Counted from the first letter of the stretch, positions 43,587-53,165 are shown. The stretch is DNA of 64,000 nt from Bradyrhizobiaceae bacterium (GCA_003963145.1 RXJJ01000012.1:62001-126000), one strand, 5' to 3'. The notes: generated by a model from the sequence alone, not told the origin. A program made the numbers and translations.

Positions 43587-44474
43587 CTATTCGCTGACAA
43601 ACTGCCGCCGCTCCGCGCGCACGCGCGAGGCGATATAGCGGTGCACCTCCTTCACCCGCCGCGTCCCGTGAGTGTCGGGGTGCGAAACCAGCCAGTAGGC
43701 GCGGGTGAATCTGATCTGCGGCAACAGCTGGGTGAGTTCGGGATAACGCCGCGCGGCGTAATCGTGCAGGATGCCGACGCCGTGGCCGGCCCGCACGGCT
43801 TCCACCTGTCCGACCACGCTGCCGCATTCATAGCGCCGGCTCATCAGCGCCTCGAACGGCGCGGCATAATCCAGCGCCTTGCTGTAGGCGATGTCCGGTA
43901 CCTGCGTCACCAGCATGTGGCTTGCAAGATCGTCCTGCCGCGCGATCGGCGCGTTGCGTTCGAGATAATGTTGCGAGGCGTAGAGGCTCAGCGTGTAGTC
44001 GGTGAGCTTGGTGGTGATCATCCGCACTTCCTTCGGCCGCTCGATGGTCACCACGATATCGGCTTCGCGCTTGGTCAGCGAAAAGGTGCGGGGCAGCGGC
44101 ACGAGCTGGATCACGAGTTCGGGATGCACCTCGGCCAGCGCGGCGAGCTGTTCGGCGAGAAAATAGTTGCCGATGCCGTCCGGTGCGCCGACGCGTACGG
44201 TGCCGGTGACGCGATCGGAGGTCGCGGCGAGCTGCGACCCGACTTTCAGGAATTCGGACTCGACGCGCTCGGCGGTGGCGAGCAGGGCCTCGCCGGATCG
44301 CGTCAGCGTGCAGCCGGTGGTATCGCGGTCGACCAGCCGTGTCTTCATTTCCTTTTCGAGCGCGGTGAGCTGGCGGGCCACGGTGGCGTGGTTGAGCCCG
44401 AGCCGCTTCGCCGCGCCGAGAATCTGCCCGGTGCGCGCGACTTCAAGAAAAACCCGAACGCGATCCCAGTCCAT
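43587..44474 (-). CDS. LysR family regulator (divergent from mmsA)
   Basis: Predicted protein of 295 residues. N-terminus [39 protein letters not shown] is a LysR domain of the short, 'DWDRVRVF' type. Start 44474 follows GAGGATGG. It is divergent from mmsA at 44603, and the interval has CCTCA/TGAGG arms at 44482-44495, partly covering its ribosome binding site. Likely controls mmsA. Confidence 0.86.
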   Translation of the reverse strand: MDWDRVRVFLEVARTGQILGAAKRLGLNHATVARQLTALEKEMKTRLVDRDTTGCTLTRSGEALLATAERVESEFLKVGSQLAATSDRVTGTVRVGAPDGIGNYFLAEQLAALAEVHPELVIQLVPLPRTFSLTKREADIVVTIERPKEVRMITTKLTDYTLSLYASQHYLERNAPIARQDDLASHMLVTQVPDIAYSKALDYAAPFEALMSRRYECGSVVGQVEAVRAGHGVGILHDYAARRYPELTQLLPQIRFTRAYWLVSHPDTHGTRRVKEVHRYIASRVRAERRQFVSE

Positions 44475-44481
44475 CGACCAT

Positions 44482-44495
44482 CCTCAATTGTGAGG
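44482..44495. promoter_or_regulatory. Inverted repeat between LysR and mmsA genes
   Basis: CCTCA-ATTG-TGAGG lies immediately upstream of the LysR start at 44474 and in the divergent promoter region. It is short and so only a weak candidate for an operator. Confidence 0.3.
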
Positions 44496-44602
44496 GGTAC
44501 TTTAATTTTTGCACAACGGGGTGACAAGACTTCAAGTTGCCCGCGGCGCCCCCGGGGCGCAAATGAAGGCCAAGAACACCAACCATTCTAGGGAGACAGG
44601 CC

Positions 44603-46102
44603 ATGGCGACCGACATTGTCCATTATATCGACGGCGAGCGGCGCAAGGCCAAAAGTGGCCGTTCATCGCCTGTTTTCAATCCCGCGACCGGCCAGCAGAG
44701 CGGAACCGTGCATCTCGCGTCCCTCGCGGATGTGAACGAGGCCGTCGCGTCGTCCGTCAAGGCGGCCGAGGTCTGGGCGGAAACCACGCCGCTGCGGCGC
44801 TCGCGCATCATTGCTCGATTTTTGCGCATCGCCGAGGACAATATCGACGCCCTCGCCACCATCATTTCCGCCGAACACGGCAAGGTGTTTTCCGACGCCA
44901 AGGGCGAGGTGCAGCGCGGTCTTGAGGTGGTCGAATTCGCGACCGGCGCGCCGCAGCTTCTCAAGGGCGAGGTCAGCGAGGACGTCGGCACGAAGATCGA
45001 CAGCTACGCCGTGCGCCAGCCGCTCGGCGTCGTCGCCGGCATCACGCCGTTCAATTTTCCCGCCATGGTGCCGATGTGGATGTTCCCCGTCGCGCTCGCC
45101 TGCGGCAACGCGTTCATCCTCAAGCCCTCCGAGCGCGATCCGTCCGCCTCGCTGATGATCGCCGACTGGCTCACGGAAGCCGGCCTTCCCAAGGGCGTGT
45201 TCAACGTGGTGCAGGGCGACAAGGAAGCGGTCGACGCGCTGCTGCGCCATCCGGATATCGCCGCGATTTCCTTTGTCGGCTCGACGCCGATCGCGCGCTA
45301 CATCTATGAGACCGCCGCGACCACGGGCAAGCGCTGCCAGGCGCTCGGCGGTGCGAAGAACCACATGATCGTGATGCCGGATGCCGATATCGATCAGGCG
45401 GTCGATGGCCTGATGGGCGCGGCCTATGGCTCGGCGGGCGAGCGCTGCATGGCGGTGTCGGTCGCGGTGCCGGTCGGCGAGGAGACCGCCAACGCGCTGA
45501 TGGAAAAGCTGGTGCCGAAGGTGCGCGCGCTGAAGATCGGACCCGGCACAGATCCCGAAGCCGAGATGGGTCCGCTGGTCACGAAGGCGCATCTCGACAA
45601 GGTCAAGGGCTATATCGACGCCGGTGTCGCCGAGGGCGCCAAACTTGTGGTCGATGGCCGCGATTTCCGCATGCAGGGTTACGAGGACGGCTATTTCGTC
45701 GGCGGCACGCTGTTCGACAACGTCACGCCCGACATGAAAATCTACAAGGAAGAGATTTTCGGCCCCGTGCTCTCGGTGGTGCGCGCGAAGGATTACGACA
45801 GCGCGGCGAAGATGATCAACGAGCACGAATTCGGCAACGGCACCGCGATCTTCACCCGCAACGGCGAGGCGGCGCGCGAATTCGCCCATCGCATCAAGGT
45901 GGGCATGGTGGGCATCAACGTGCCGATCCCGATCCCGATGGCGTTCCATTCCTTCGGCGGCTGGAAGGCGTCGCTGTTCGGCGATCATCACATGCACGGG
46001 CCGGAAGGCATCCGTTTCTACACCAAGCTGAAAACCATCACGACCCGCTGGCCGACCGGCATGGCGGAGGGCGCGGAGTTCGCCATTCCGAACATGAAGT
46101 GA
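44603..46102 (+). CDS. mmsA: CoA-acylating methylmalonate-semialdehyde dehydrogenase
   Basis: Predicted protein of 499 residues, the typical MmsA length. It carries the family hallmarks: [41 protein letters not shown], the catalytic cysteine in [14 protein letters not shown] and the C-terminal [19 protein letters not shown]. MmsA oxidises methylmalonate semialdehyde (from valine) or malonate semialdehyde (from inositol or beta-alanine) to propionyl-CoA or acetyl-CoA with NAD and CoA. Strong terminator downstream. Confidence 0.93.
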   Translation: MATDIVHYIDGERRKAKSGRSSPVFNPATGQQSGTVHLASLADVNEAVASSVKAAEVWAETTPLRRSRIIARFLRIAEDNIDALATIISAEHGKVFSDAKGEVQRGLEVVEFATGAPQLLKGEVSEDVGTKIDSYAVRQPLGVVAGITPFNFPAMVPMWMFPVALACGNAFILKPSERDPSASLMIADWLTEAGLPKGVFNVVQGDKEAVDALLRHPDIAAISFVGSTPIARYIYETAATTGKRCQALGGAKNHMIVMPDADIDQAVDGLMGAAYGSAGERCMAVSVAVPVGEETANALMEKLVPKVRALKIGPGTDPEAEMGPLVTKAHLDKVKGYIDAGVAEGAKLVVDGRDFRMQGYEDGYFVGGTLFDNVTPDMKIYKEEIFGPVLSVVRAKDYDSAAKMINEHEFGNGTAIFTRNGEAAREFAHRIKVGMVGINVPIPIPMAFHSFGGWKASLFGDHHMHGPEGIRFYTKLKTITTRWPTGMAEGAEFAIPNMK

Positions 46103-46124
46103 CGCGCGTTCTTCGCTTTTAAAG

Positions 46125-46155
46125 TTCCTCCCAAGACTGTTCCTCCCAAGACTGG
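46125..46155. repeat. Two-copy direct repeat after mmsA
   Basis: TTCCTCCCAAGACTG occurs at 46125-46139 and again at 46141-46155, period 16. It sits directly before the terminator stem and is non-coding; a simple slippage duplication is the likely origin. Confidence 0.7.
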
Positions 46156-46183
46156 GCGGCCCTCGTGGCCGCCCTCTTTTTTA
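46155..46183 (+). terminator. Rho-independent terminator of mmsA
   Basis: Stem GGGCGGCC/GGCCGCCC with loop CTCGT, followed after TC by a run of six T (46178-46183). It is 53 bases after the mmsA stop. Confidence 0.85.
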
Positions 46184-46386
46184 TCGTGAGCAGACACTTC
46201 CCTGTGCGATGTGCATTTCGACGCACGCATGACGGTGCATTCTTCGCATTGCAGCACAAAACATGCGCCTGAATGTCGCCGCTTATCTAGGCGTTTGGTC
46301 GTGTTCCTCCGCGCGATGAAAAATGCCATCGTGCGCGTGCCAGCCACAAAGGCGGCCGATACAAAATCCTCTGGGAGACTTTTGAA

Positions 46387-47367
46387 ATGCGCCTCAAGTT
46401 TGCAATTTCCGCAGCGCTGCTCTGCGCTGCCGCCGCCTTTGCGCCCGCTTTCGCCGCCGACAGTTATCCGTCGCGTCCCATCACGATATTGGTGCCTTAC
46501 GCGGCGGGCGGCCCGACCGACACCGTTGCGCGCGTCACCGCGCAGTCGATGTCGAAAATTCTCGGCCAGACCGTCATCATCGAGAATGCGCTGGGCGCCG
46601 GCGGCACCATCGCGACGGCCCGCGCCGCCCGCGCCGAGCCTGACGGCTATACCCTGCTGGTCCATCACATTGGCATCTCGACCGCACCGACGCTCTACCG
46701 GCATCTGTCGTTCGACACCAAAACCGCGTTCGCGCCCATCGGCCTGATCACCAACGCGCCGATGACCATTATCGCCCGCGCCGATTTTCCTCCGAACAAT
46801 CTGAAGGAACTGATCGCCTATATTCAGACCAACGGCGACAAGATGACATTCGGGAATGCGGGCCTCGGTGCGGCGTCGCAGCTGTGCGGCATGCTGTTCA
46901 TGATCGCGGTCAACAAGCAGATCCAGACGATCCCTTATAAAGGCAACGCGCCGGTGATGAACGATCTGATGGCCAAGCAGATCGACATGACCTGCGATCA
47001 GACCACCAACACCACGGGACCGATCGGCTCCAAGCTGGTGAAGGGCTATGCCATCACCACCAAGAAACGCCTGGCGTCGATGCCGGATTTGCCGACCGCC
47101 GACGAAGCCGGTCTGCCGGGCTTTGAGGTCGGCGCATGGCATGGCCTTTACGCACCGAAAGGCATGCCCGACGAGATCGTGCAGAAACTGGCGAAGACAT
47201 TGCAGGAAGCGCTGCGCGACCCCGACCTTGTGAAGCGCTTCAACGACATCAATACCGATCCGGTGTCGCAGGAAGAGGCGACGCCTCAGGCTCTGCAGGC
47301 CAAGCTGATCAGCGAGATCGATCACTGGGCGCCGATCATCAACGCGCAGGGCCAGTACGCGGACTGA
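46387..47367 (+). CDS. Bug-type (TctC) substrate-binding protein
   Basis: Predicted protein of 326 residues with a signal peptide (MRLKFAISAALLCAAAAFAP, cleavage after AFAA). The mature domain shows YPSRPITILVPYAAGGPTDTVARVTAQSMSKILGQ and later PYKGNAPVMNDLMAKQIDM, classical for Bug proteins. These bind carboxylates for TctAB-type transporters or act as sensors; no tctAB genes are adjacent, so it is an orphan. RBS GGGAGACTTTT. Confidence 0.9.
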   Translation: MRLKFAISAALLCAAAAFAPAFAADSYPSRPITILVPYAAGGPTDTVARVTAQSMSKILGQTVIIENALGAGGTIATARAARAEPDGYTLLVHHIGISTAPTLYRHLSFDTKTAFAPIGLITNAPMTIIARADFPPNNLKELIAYIQTNGDKMTFGNAGLGAASQLCGMLFMIAVNKQIQTIPYKGNAPVMNDLMAKQIDMTCDQTTNTTGPIGSKLVKGYAITTKKRLASMPDLPTADEAGLPGFEVGAWHGLYAPKGMPDEIVQKLAKTLQEALRDPDLVKRFNDINTDPVSQEEATPQALQAKLISEIDHWAPIINAQGQYAD

Positions 47368-47373
47368 GGCGAG

Positions 47374-48570
47374 CTATTTCGGCGCGAGACGAGGCGCCAG
47401 CAGCATGACGATCGGAAATATCGCAATCGCGGTCGCCGCGATTGCGACCGTCGCCCATCGCACGCCGATGGCGTCGCCCATAAATCCGTAAAGTACCGGT
47501 GCGATCGCGCCCGCGCCGATGGTGCCGGTATAGAACAGCGCAAAGGCATGCTCGGTTTTGCCCGGCTTTGCGAGTTCGGGCACCGTGCCGTACAGCACGG
47601 ACGAAGTGCCGTTCAGCATCGCGCCGAGCACCGGCAGCATCACCATGCTCGCTGTCAGCGGCAGGACCAGAAGCGAGAGGATGGCCAATGCGGTTGCGCC
47701 CTCGGTCGCGATCGTTGTGGCGACGACGCCGAAGCGCGCGCCGAGCGGGCCGCAAATGATCTTGCCCGCGGCGCCGCCGACAAAAACCAGCGCCAGCGCG
47801 AGGCCGATGGTCGGCAGTTCGGCACCCTTGTCCCTGAGCAGGAAGGGCAGGAAGGTCAACAGCCCCATGCGCACGCCGGTGTCGAGAACGCCGATGCTGA
47901 ACAGCAGCCCGAAGCCGCCGCGTCCTTGTCCTGTCTTCGCGGGCGGTTCGGCCACCGGCCGTCCGATCGGCGGCATGAAGATCGCGACGATGGCAGCCAC
48001 GGCGAACCCGACCAGCGAGATCGAAATCAGCGTACCGCGCCACGACATGATGAGCATCAAGACGGACACCGCGGCCGGCACGGCCGCCTTGCCGAGATCG
48101 CCGGAGAAATTGTAGGTGCCGAGCGGGCCGCGTGCATTGGTTCCATAAGCGCGTGCGACGGCGGCCGAGCCGATCGGGTGTTGGGTGCTGGATCCCGCCC
48201 CGGACATAAAGAGCGCGATGCAAACTCCGATCAGTCCGCCCGAAAGTCCCGCAAGCGTGTAGCCGGCGGCGGCCATCGCGGTGCCGAGCGCGAGAATGGC
48301 GCGGCCGCCGAAACGGCGGGTCAGAAATCCGGACGGCACCTGCAGCGCGGCCATCGCGCCGGCATAGAGACCGCGCAGCACAGCCAGTGCAGCGTAGGAC
48401 AGGCCGAATTCCGTCTGCCACACCGGCAGCATCACATAAATCAGATCGGTAAAGCCGTCGTGCAGCGCGTGCGCCAGTCCGGCAACAAGAAGGGTCCGCC
48501 GCGCGGTGGCGTCCGGCTTGTTGCCGCCGACAAATCCGGCGAGGTCCCGTGCCCCGGTTTTGCTCGTCAT
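47374..48570 (-). CDS. MFS transporter, FSR-like
   Basis: Predicted protein of 398 residues from ATG 48570 (in-frame ATG codons at 48690 and 48642 would add residues of non-membrane, low-quality character). Twelve hydrophobic segments; the early motif 'LLVAGLAHALHDGFTDLIYVMLPVW' is that of the fosmidomycin-resistance (FSR) branch, with loop 2-3 motif SGFLTRRFGGRAI. It is probably a drug or metabolite exporter. It is convergent with the Bug-type gene, 6 bases away. Confidence 0.82.
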   Translation of the reverse strand: MTSKTGARDLAGFVGGNKPDATARRTLLVAGLAHALHDGFTDLIYVMLPVWQTEFGLSYAALAVLRGLYAGAMAALQVPSGFLTRRFGGRAILALGTAMAAAGYTLAGLSGGLIGVCIALFMSGAGSSTQHPIGSAAVARAYGTNARGPLGTYNFSGDLGKAAVPAAVSVLMLIMSWRGTLISISLVGFAVAAIVAIFMPPIGRPVAEPPAKTGQGRGGFGLLFSIGVLDTGVRMGLLTFLPFLLRDKGAELPTIGLALALVFVGGAAGKIICGPLGARFGVVATTIATEGATALAILSLLVLPLTASMVMLPVLGAMLNGTSSVLYGTVPELAKPGKTEHAFALFYTGTIGAGAIAPVLYGFMGDAIGVRWATVAIAATAIAIFPIVMLLAPRLAPK

Positions 48571-48797
48571 GTGTTCCGCTGCGCTGCTGGAGGCCGCGTC
48601 AGATGCCGGAATCGGCTCGCGGCTGGTGCGCCAGCATGTCATAAAACTGTCATATAAGCCTAGTGCCTTGTTATCATGACGGGCCTGCAAATTCGAATGC
48701 AGGCTCTTGATTCATCGGCGGAAACGCGGGACTGAGGCAGCCGCTGGCAGGGGACCTTACCCGGCCGCTGACAACGGACCAATCAGGGGCAATCGCG

Positions 48798-49766
48798 ATG
48801 CGGATCGGCACACGCAAAAGCACGATGGCGATTGCCCAGACCGAGGACATCGCGCGCCGGCTTCGCGCCGCGATTCCCGGCGTCGATGTCGATATCGTCA
48901 GGTTCGAGACCACCGGCGATCAGGATCAGATCGGCAAACTGTTGCCGCATGGCGGCAAGGGCGGTGCGTTCGTCGCACAGATCCGCGACGCCGTGCTGCG
49001 CGGCGAATTGCAGGCGGCTATGCATTCGCTGAAAGACATGCCGGGCAATGAGGAGACACCGGGCCTCGTGATCGGAGCCATGCTGCCGCGCGATCCGCCC
49101 GGTGACGTGTTGGTGCTGCGCGAGGGCGTGACGCTGGACGATCTGAAGCGCACGCGCGGCAAGGGTTTCAAGATCGGCACCAACGCGGTGCGCCGTGCCG
49201 CTTATGCAAGGCGGCTGTTTCCCGAGGTCGAGGTCATTCATTATCGCGGCGCGGCCGATACCCGCGTGCGCAAGCTCGACGAAAAGCAGATGCAGCGTCT
49301 GCCGGATGGCGGCGAAGCCGGGCCGGCGGATGCGCTGATCATGGCACGCTCGGGCCTTGCGCGCGTCGGGCTCGCGCACCGCATCGCTTATGAGTTCACG
49401 CCGCGCGAGATGCTGCCGGCAGCGGGGCAGGGCATCGTCGCGGTGGAATGCGCCGCGCAGGACTGGCCCACGCGCATGACGCTGGCGAAGATCGACGACG
49501 GCGCGGCGCGCGCCTGCGCCGATGCCGAACGCGAGGTGTTGTGGGTGCTGAACGGCCACTGCAATTCGCCGATCGCCGCCTTTGCGACGATCGACGGCGA
49601 TACGATATTATTGACAGCTTCTGTGCTCGATCATGCGGGCGGCGCGATCATCGAGGCCGCGCGCGAGGGCCCGGCGGCTCACCCGCGCGAACTGGGCCGC
49701 GCGGTGGGACTTGAGCTTCTCGACAAGGGAGCCGCGGCGATCATCGAGCGGACGAGGCCCGTCTGA
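48798..49766 (+). CDS. hemC: Hydroxymethylbilane synthase (divergent form)
   Basis: Predicted protein of 322 residues. Catalytic and cofactor residues are recognisable: D80 in MHSLKDMPG, arginines in GTNAVRRAAYARRLFPEVEV, and C255 in LNGHCNSPIAAF for the dipyrromethane cofactor. It joins four porphobilinogen molecules into hydroxymethylbilane. Several usually firm motifs are altered: the N-terminus reads IGTRKSTMAIAQ instead of the usual GSPLAL form, and HYRGAADTR replaces the LRGNV form. It is convergent with hemE. Confidence 0.87.
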   Translation: MRIGTRKSTMAIAQTEDIARRLRAAIPGVDVDIVRFETTGDQDQIGKLLPHGGKGGAFVAQIRDAVLRGELQAAMHSLKDMPGNEETPGLVIGAMLPRDPPGDVLVLREGVTLDDLKRTRGKGFKIGTNAVRRAAYARRLFPEVEVIHYRGAADTRVRKLDEKQMQRLPDGGEAGPADALIMARSGLARVGLAHRIAYEFTPREMLPAAGQGIVAVECAAQDWPTRMTLAKIDDGAARACADAEREVLWVLNGHCNSPIAAFATIDGDTILLTASVLDHAGGAIIEAAREGPAAHPRELGRAVGLELLDKGAAAIIERTRPV

Positions 49767-50810
49767 TCAGCCTTTATATCCCCGCACCCGCGCGACCATC
49801 TGCTCGACATGCGCGATAGGTGTTTCGGGCTGGATGCCGTGGCCGAGATTGAAGATGAAGCGCCCGCGCGCGTAATTTTCCAGCACGTCGTCGATGGCGC
49901 GGTCCAGCGCCGCGCCGCCCGCGATCAGCGCCAGCGGATCGAGATTGCCCTGCAGTGCGACCTTGCTCTGTACGCGCTCGCGCATCAGTGCGGGATCGCT
50001 GGTCCAGTCGATGCTCACCGCGTTCACATTCGTGCGCTCGACATAGTGCGGAAGCTGAGCACCGGCGCCGCGCGGAAAGCCGATGATCCGCGCATCCGGC
50101 GCCCTGGCCCGCACGCCCTCGACGATGCGGCGCGTCGGCTCGACCGACAATGCCTGAAATTCGCGGGGCGGCAGCACGCCCGCCCAGGTGTCGAAAATCT
50201 GCAAGGCATCCGCGCCCGCCGCGAGTTGGCCGAGCAGATAGGAGATCGACGTCTCGACGATGGCGTCGATGATTTTGGAAAATGCCTGCGGTTCGCGATA
50301 GGCGAGCAGACGCGCGGGGGCCTGGTCGGGCGTGCCTTGTCCCGCGACCATATAGGTTGCGACTGTCCACGGTGCGCCGCAGAAGCCGATCAGCGCAACT
50401 TCCGGAGCAAGCGCGGAGCGCACGCGCCGCAGCGCCTCATAGACCGGCTCGAATTTCGAAAGGTCGGCTGTGGGGGCAAGCGTTGCGATTTCCTGCGGCG
50501 TGTCGAGCGGATCGAGGCGCGGGCCTTCACCGGCCACGAATCGCACCGAGCGGCCAAGCGCGTAAGGCACCACCAGAATGTCGGAGAAGATGATCGCCGC
50601 GTCGAAGCCGAAGCGGCGGATCGGCTGCAGCGTCACCTCCGCGGCGAGTTCGGGATTGAAACACAAATCGAGAAAGCCGCCCGCCTTTTCCCGCGTGGCG
50701 CGATATTCGGGCAGATAACGCCCCGCCTGCCGCATCATCCACAGCGGCGGGCGGGCCTGCCGCTCGCCGTCGAGGACATCAATAAAGGGTTTGCGGGCGA
50801 TCTGCGGCAA
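49767..50810 (-). CDS. hemE: Uroporphyrinogen decarboxylase
   Basis: About 347 residues if translation starts at TTG 50810; a TTG at 50837 would give 356. Neither has a good ribosome binding site, so the start is uncertain, but no ATG is available near the conserved start. HemE signatures are complete: [17 protein letters not shown] near the N-terminus, [32 protein letters not shown] and [13 protein letters not shown] at the C-terminus. It decarboxylates the four acetate side chains of uroporphyrinogen III. Divergent from heme oxygenase (94 bases). Confidence 0.9.
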   Translation of the reverse strand: MPQIARKPFIDVLDGERQARPPLWMMRQAGRYLPEYRATREKAGGFLDLCFNPELAAEVTLQPIRRFGFDAAIIFSDILVVPYALGRSVRFVAGEGPRLDPLDTPQEIATLAPTADLSKFEPVYEALRRVRSALAPEVALIGFCGAPWTVATYMVAGQGTPDQAPARLLAYREPQAFSKIIDAIVETSISYLLGQLAAGADALQIFDTWAGVLPPREFQALSVEPTRRIVEGVRARAPDARIIGFPRGAGAQLPHYVERTNVNAVSIDWTSDPALMRERVQSKVALQGNLDPLALIAGGAALDRAIDDVLENYARGRFIFNLGHGIQPETPIAHVEQMVARVRGYKG

Positions 50811-50903
50811 AACGCTTATCCGATTGGAACTAATCAATTTGCCGCGTCTGATACACTGGGCTATCGCTTTTGGCCACCGCAGACAGCACCGATTTGGACA
50901 CAA

Positions 50904-51584
50904 ATGACCGCGACCATCGCCGATCAGAAGACCGCCAGAGGCCTCGTGTCCGCGCTCTATGTCCGCACCAAGGCGCTCCATACCGAGGCGGAGCGGTCCG
51001 GTATCGTGGTCGACATCCTGCGCGGCGAGGCGAGCCGCGATGACTATGTTCTGTTTCTGCGCAATCTCGTGCCGGCCTATCGCGAACTGGAAGAGGGGCT
51101 GGCGCGTCATGCCGCCTCGCCGATTCTCGGCGAACTCGCGCGCTACCGGCTGGACCGGGCCTCCGCGATCGAATCCGATCTGGAGGTGCTGAGCGGGCAG
51201 GGCTGGGAGGCGCGCGTTCCGCTGTTGCCGGCTGCGGAAACCTATGCCGCGAAGATCGCGGATGCGGCAGGCGGCGACGGCAGCCGGCTGATCGCGCATG
51301 CCTATACGCGTTATCTCGGCGATCTGAACGGCGGCCAGATCCTGTCGCGCCTTCTGGCCAAGGCGCTCGATCTCGGTCCGCATGAATTGTCATTCTACGA
51401 CTTTTCACGGTTTGCCGATCCCGACGCGCTGAAATCGGATTATCGCCTTGCCATCGACCGCGCCGGCGATGCCGTCAGCGATCCGGCAGCGGTGGTCGAG
51501 GAAGGCGCGCTGGCGTTCTCGCTCAACATCGCATTGTCGGAAGCTGTTCAGCAGGCGGCGGGCACGACGGCCCCGGCGCGTTAA
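50904..51584 (+). CDS. Heme oxygenase (biliverdin-producing)
   Basis: Predicted protein of 226 residues from ATG 50904. The proximal heme ligand is H26 in [11 protein letters not shown] and the distal-helix motif is [14 protein letters not shown]. It opens heme to biliverdin with release of CO and iron. In this group of bacteria such enzymes serve iron recovery (HmuO/HemO) or supply biliverdin to bacteriophytochromes (BphO); no phytochrome or heme-uptake gene is in the window, so the role is open. It lies divergent from hemE, which makes the heme precursor. Confidence 0.88.
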   Translation: MTATIADQKTARGLVSALYVRTKALHTEAERSGIVVDILRGEASRDDYVLFLRNLVPAYRELEEGLARHAASPILGELARYRLDRASAIESDLEVLSGQGWEARVPLLPAAETYAAKIADAAGGDGSRLIAHAYTRYLGDLNGGQILSRLLAKALDLGPHELSFYDFSRFADPDALKSDYRLAIDRAGDAVSDPAAVVEEGALAFSLNIALSEAVQQAAGTTAPAR

Positions 51585-51594
51585 CCCTGTCCCC

Positions 51595-51659
51595 AAAGCC
51601 TTGGTTTCTTCAAAGCCTGGTTTCTTCAAAGCCTTGGTTTGTTAAAGCCGTGGTTCTTC
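51595..51659. repeat. Four-copy degenerate tandem repeat
   Basis: Units of 16 to 17 bases of the form AAAGCCTTGGTTTCTTC at 51595, 51612, 51628 and 51644. The last copy codes for the C-terminus of the minus-strand membrane protein and the third copy contains its stop codon (51642-51644). The array separates the heme oxygenase stop from that gene; copy number may vary between strains. Confidence 0.75.
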
Positions 51660-52040
51660 GCGTCCGACGATCTCGCTGATCGATCGGCGGTATTCCGGTT
51701 GCGCGATCCGGCGCGATTTGCGTTGCCTTCGCCATGCATAGGCCAGCGACGATAGAAACGCGCGCAGTGCGACGATGGCGACGGTAATCTGCAGCCAGAA
51801 CGAACCGCCGAAACCCTTCAGCGCCACTTCCGCCTGATCGCCATAGGGATAGGGCAACATCCCCGTGACCTGCTCGATGCCGTGCGTGATGAGGCGCAGC
51901 CACCAGCTGATCCATTCCGGGTGATAGAAAAAAGCAAACCCGAAAAAAGCCAGCGTGAACGCTGCGGTGCAGATTCTATAAGTATGCGTCTTGATCCAGC
52001 GTTTGAATTCGGAAGGCCTTGGTTCGTAGGGCGTGGCCAT
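51642..52040 (-). CDS. Membrane protein of unknown function
   Basis: Predicted protein of 132 residues, not recognised. Two or three hydrophobic segments (about 24-42, 46-60, 79-99), a strongly basic stretch after the last (WRRQRKSRR) and a short acidic tail. The last residues come from a tandem repeat, so the true ancestral C-terminus may have been different. It is followed on the minus strand by the heme oxygenase 3' region (convergent) and preceded by the secreted glycine-rich protein gene. Confidence 0.65.
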   Translation of the reverse strand: MATPYEPRPSEFKRWIKTHTYRICTAAFTLAFFGFAFFYHPEWISWWLRLITHGIEQVTGMLPYPYGDQAEVALKGFGGSFWLQITVAIVALRAFLSSLAYAWRRQRKSRRIAQPEYRRSISEIVGREEPRL

Positions 52041-52084
52041 CGAGCATCCAGTCGGGTGTTATGTTTGTTCCTGAAGGAACGACC

Positions 52085-52489
52085 TTAACATCCTTTGCAG
52101 ATGCTTTTCACCTTTCTGTCCGCCGAGGCAGGATCGGAATCCTTCGGAAGACCGGTCCGACCGTCAGGCGCCTTCGCATCAACTCCGCCGGGAGACTGAG
52201 TACTTCCCCCTCCGGTGCCGGTGGTGACTCCCGACGACTGGGCCGTGCCCGCGCTGTTGGTGCCGGGCGCCGGTGAATTTCCGAGCTTTCCGGCGTTGCC
52301 CGCGCCGCTCGGATCGTTGGCCGCATTATTGAGACCGCCCGAACTCGCGGGTCCTGTCGGCACGCCGCTGACGCCAGCCGTGCCCGCACCGGGCGAACCC
52401 GCAGAGGGAGCCCCGCTGCCCTGCGCAAAAGCCGCGCCGCCCATCAGGGCGGCGGACAATGCTGTGACGATGACAAGATATCTGCTCAT
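52085..52489 (-). CDS. Small secreted glycine/serine-rich protein
   Basis: Predicted protein of 134 residues with a clear signal peptide (MSRYLVIVTALSAALMGGAA, cleavage after AFA). The mature part is low-complexity Gly/Ser/Ala/Pro up to about residue 105, then a more ordered acidic/basic tail with two cysteines (SICKGC). Such proteins are common in Bradyrhizobium-like genomes without known function. It lies in a run of small stress-type genes. Confidence 0.65.
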   Translation of the reverse strand: MSRYLVIVTALSAALMGGAAFAQGSGAPSAGSPGAGTAGVSGVPTGPASSGGLNNAANDPSGAGNAGKLGNSPAPGTNSAGTAQSSGVTTGTGGGSTQSPGGVDAKAPDGRTGLPKDSDPASADRKVKSICKGC

Positions 52490-52519
52490 TGTATCTCAGC
52501 CCTTTGTGTTCATCGTGCC

Positions 52520-52708
52520 TCAATTTCGCTGCGCGTTGCGCTCCGGCTTGTCGAGGTCAAGCTGGCTGCCATCACCGTGGACCTTGTCCCAGTCCTTGGT
52601 TTCGGTCTTGTCGGCATCCTTGATGACGGCCTGATTTTTCTCACGCTCGGAATCCTTGCGCGGCAAGCTTCCTTTCATGTCGCGGGACGATGCGGATTTC
52701 GGTTGCAT
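52520..52708 (-). CDS. Small hydrophilic protein of unknown function
   Basis: Predicted protein of 62 residues, highly charged, without hydrophobic segments (PRKDSEREKNQAVIKDADK). Not recognised. It lies between the CsbD-like and the glycine-rich protein genes on the same strand, 9 bases after the CsbD-like gene, so it is probably cotranscribed from the stress-type promoter at 53141-53165. AGGAGATCC precedes the ATG, which is a good ribosome binding site. Confidence 0.6.
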   Translation of the reverse strand: MQPKSASSRDMKGSLPRKDSEREKNQAVIKDADKTETKDWDKVHGDGSQLDLDKPERNAQRN

Positions 52709-52717
52709 CGGGATCTC

Positions 52718-53107
52718 CTAGCGGAAGCGGTAATCGCTCCAGCGCTGCGGGCGGCGCGCCGGGCGGTTCATCATCAGAGCCAGCATGAAGCCGGCCGCAC
52801 CCGCGAGCAAAAGCGCGCCGAGCGGCTGTTCCTGCACCTTGGCTGCGACCGCGCGCGAACCGTCACGATAAAAATCCTGCCCCGCGTCGATCGCGTGCTG
52901 GGCAAAGCCCGAGGCGGCATCGCCGATATCGTTGGCGGCTTCCCGCACACTGTCCTTCGCCTGTCCGTAGATTTTCTGCGCGGTGCCTTCAGCATCGCGA
53001 ACCCGTCCCGAAGCTTCGGTCTTGGCATCGCCGGCGGCGCGTCCGATGGCGCCCTCCGCTTTGCCCGCGAATGATTTGGCCGCTCCCGTTACGCGATCGC
53101 TATCCAT
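52718..53107 (-). CDS. CsbD-like stress protein with a C-terminal membrane segment
   Basis: Predicted protein of 129 residues from ATG 53107 (GGGAGAACC upstream). The N-terminus is a CsbD-like domain (DRVTGAAKSFAGKAEGAIGRAAGD), then a helical region (AQKIYGQAKDSVREAANDIGD) and a membrane segment (LGALLLAGAAGFMLALMM). CsbD proteins are general-stress proteins of unknown biochemistry. A GGAAC-N16-AGTT promoter lies upstream. Confidence 0.8.
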   Translation of the reverse strand: MDSDRVTGAAKSFAGKAEGAIGRAAGDAKTEASGRVRDAEGTAQKIYGQAKDSVREAANDIGDAASGFAQHAIDAGQDFYRDGSRAVAAKVQEQPLGALLLAGAAGFMLALMMNRPARRPQRWSDYRFR

Positions 53108-53140
53108 GGTGGTTCTCCCTGAAAGACGTTTCAGTCCACA

Positions 53141-53165
53141 AACTTGCAAGGCTCCCGATTGTTCC
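53141..53165 (-). promoter_or_regulatory. EcfG-type general stress promoter (CsbD gene)
   Basis: On the minus strand GGAAC (53165-53161), 16 bases, then AGTT (53144-53141), 34 bases before the ATG at 53107. The -35 matches the alphaproteobacterial general-stress consensus; the -10 differs in its first base (usual CGTT). Confidence 0.6.

Noticed and set aside
51595-51659. CRISPR-like array
   Set aside because: Units are 16-17 bases, directly adjacent without spacers, and no cas genes are near.
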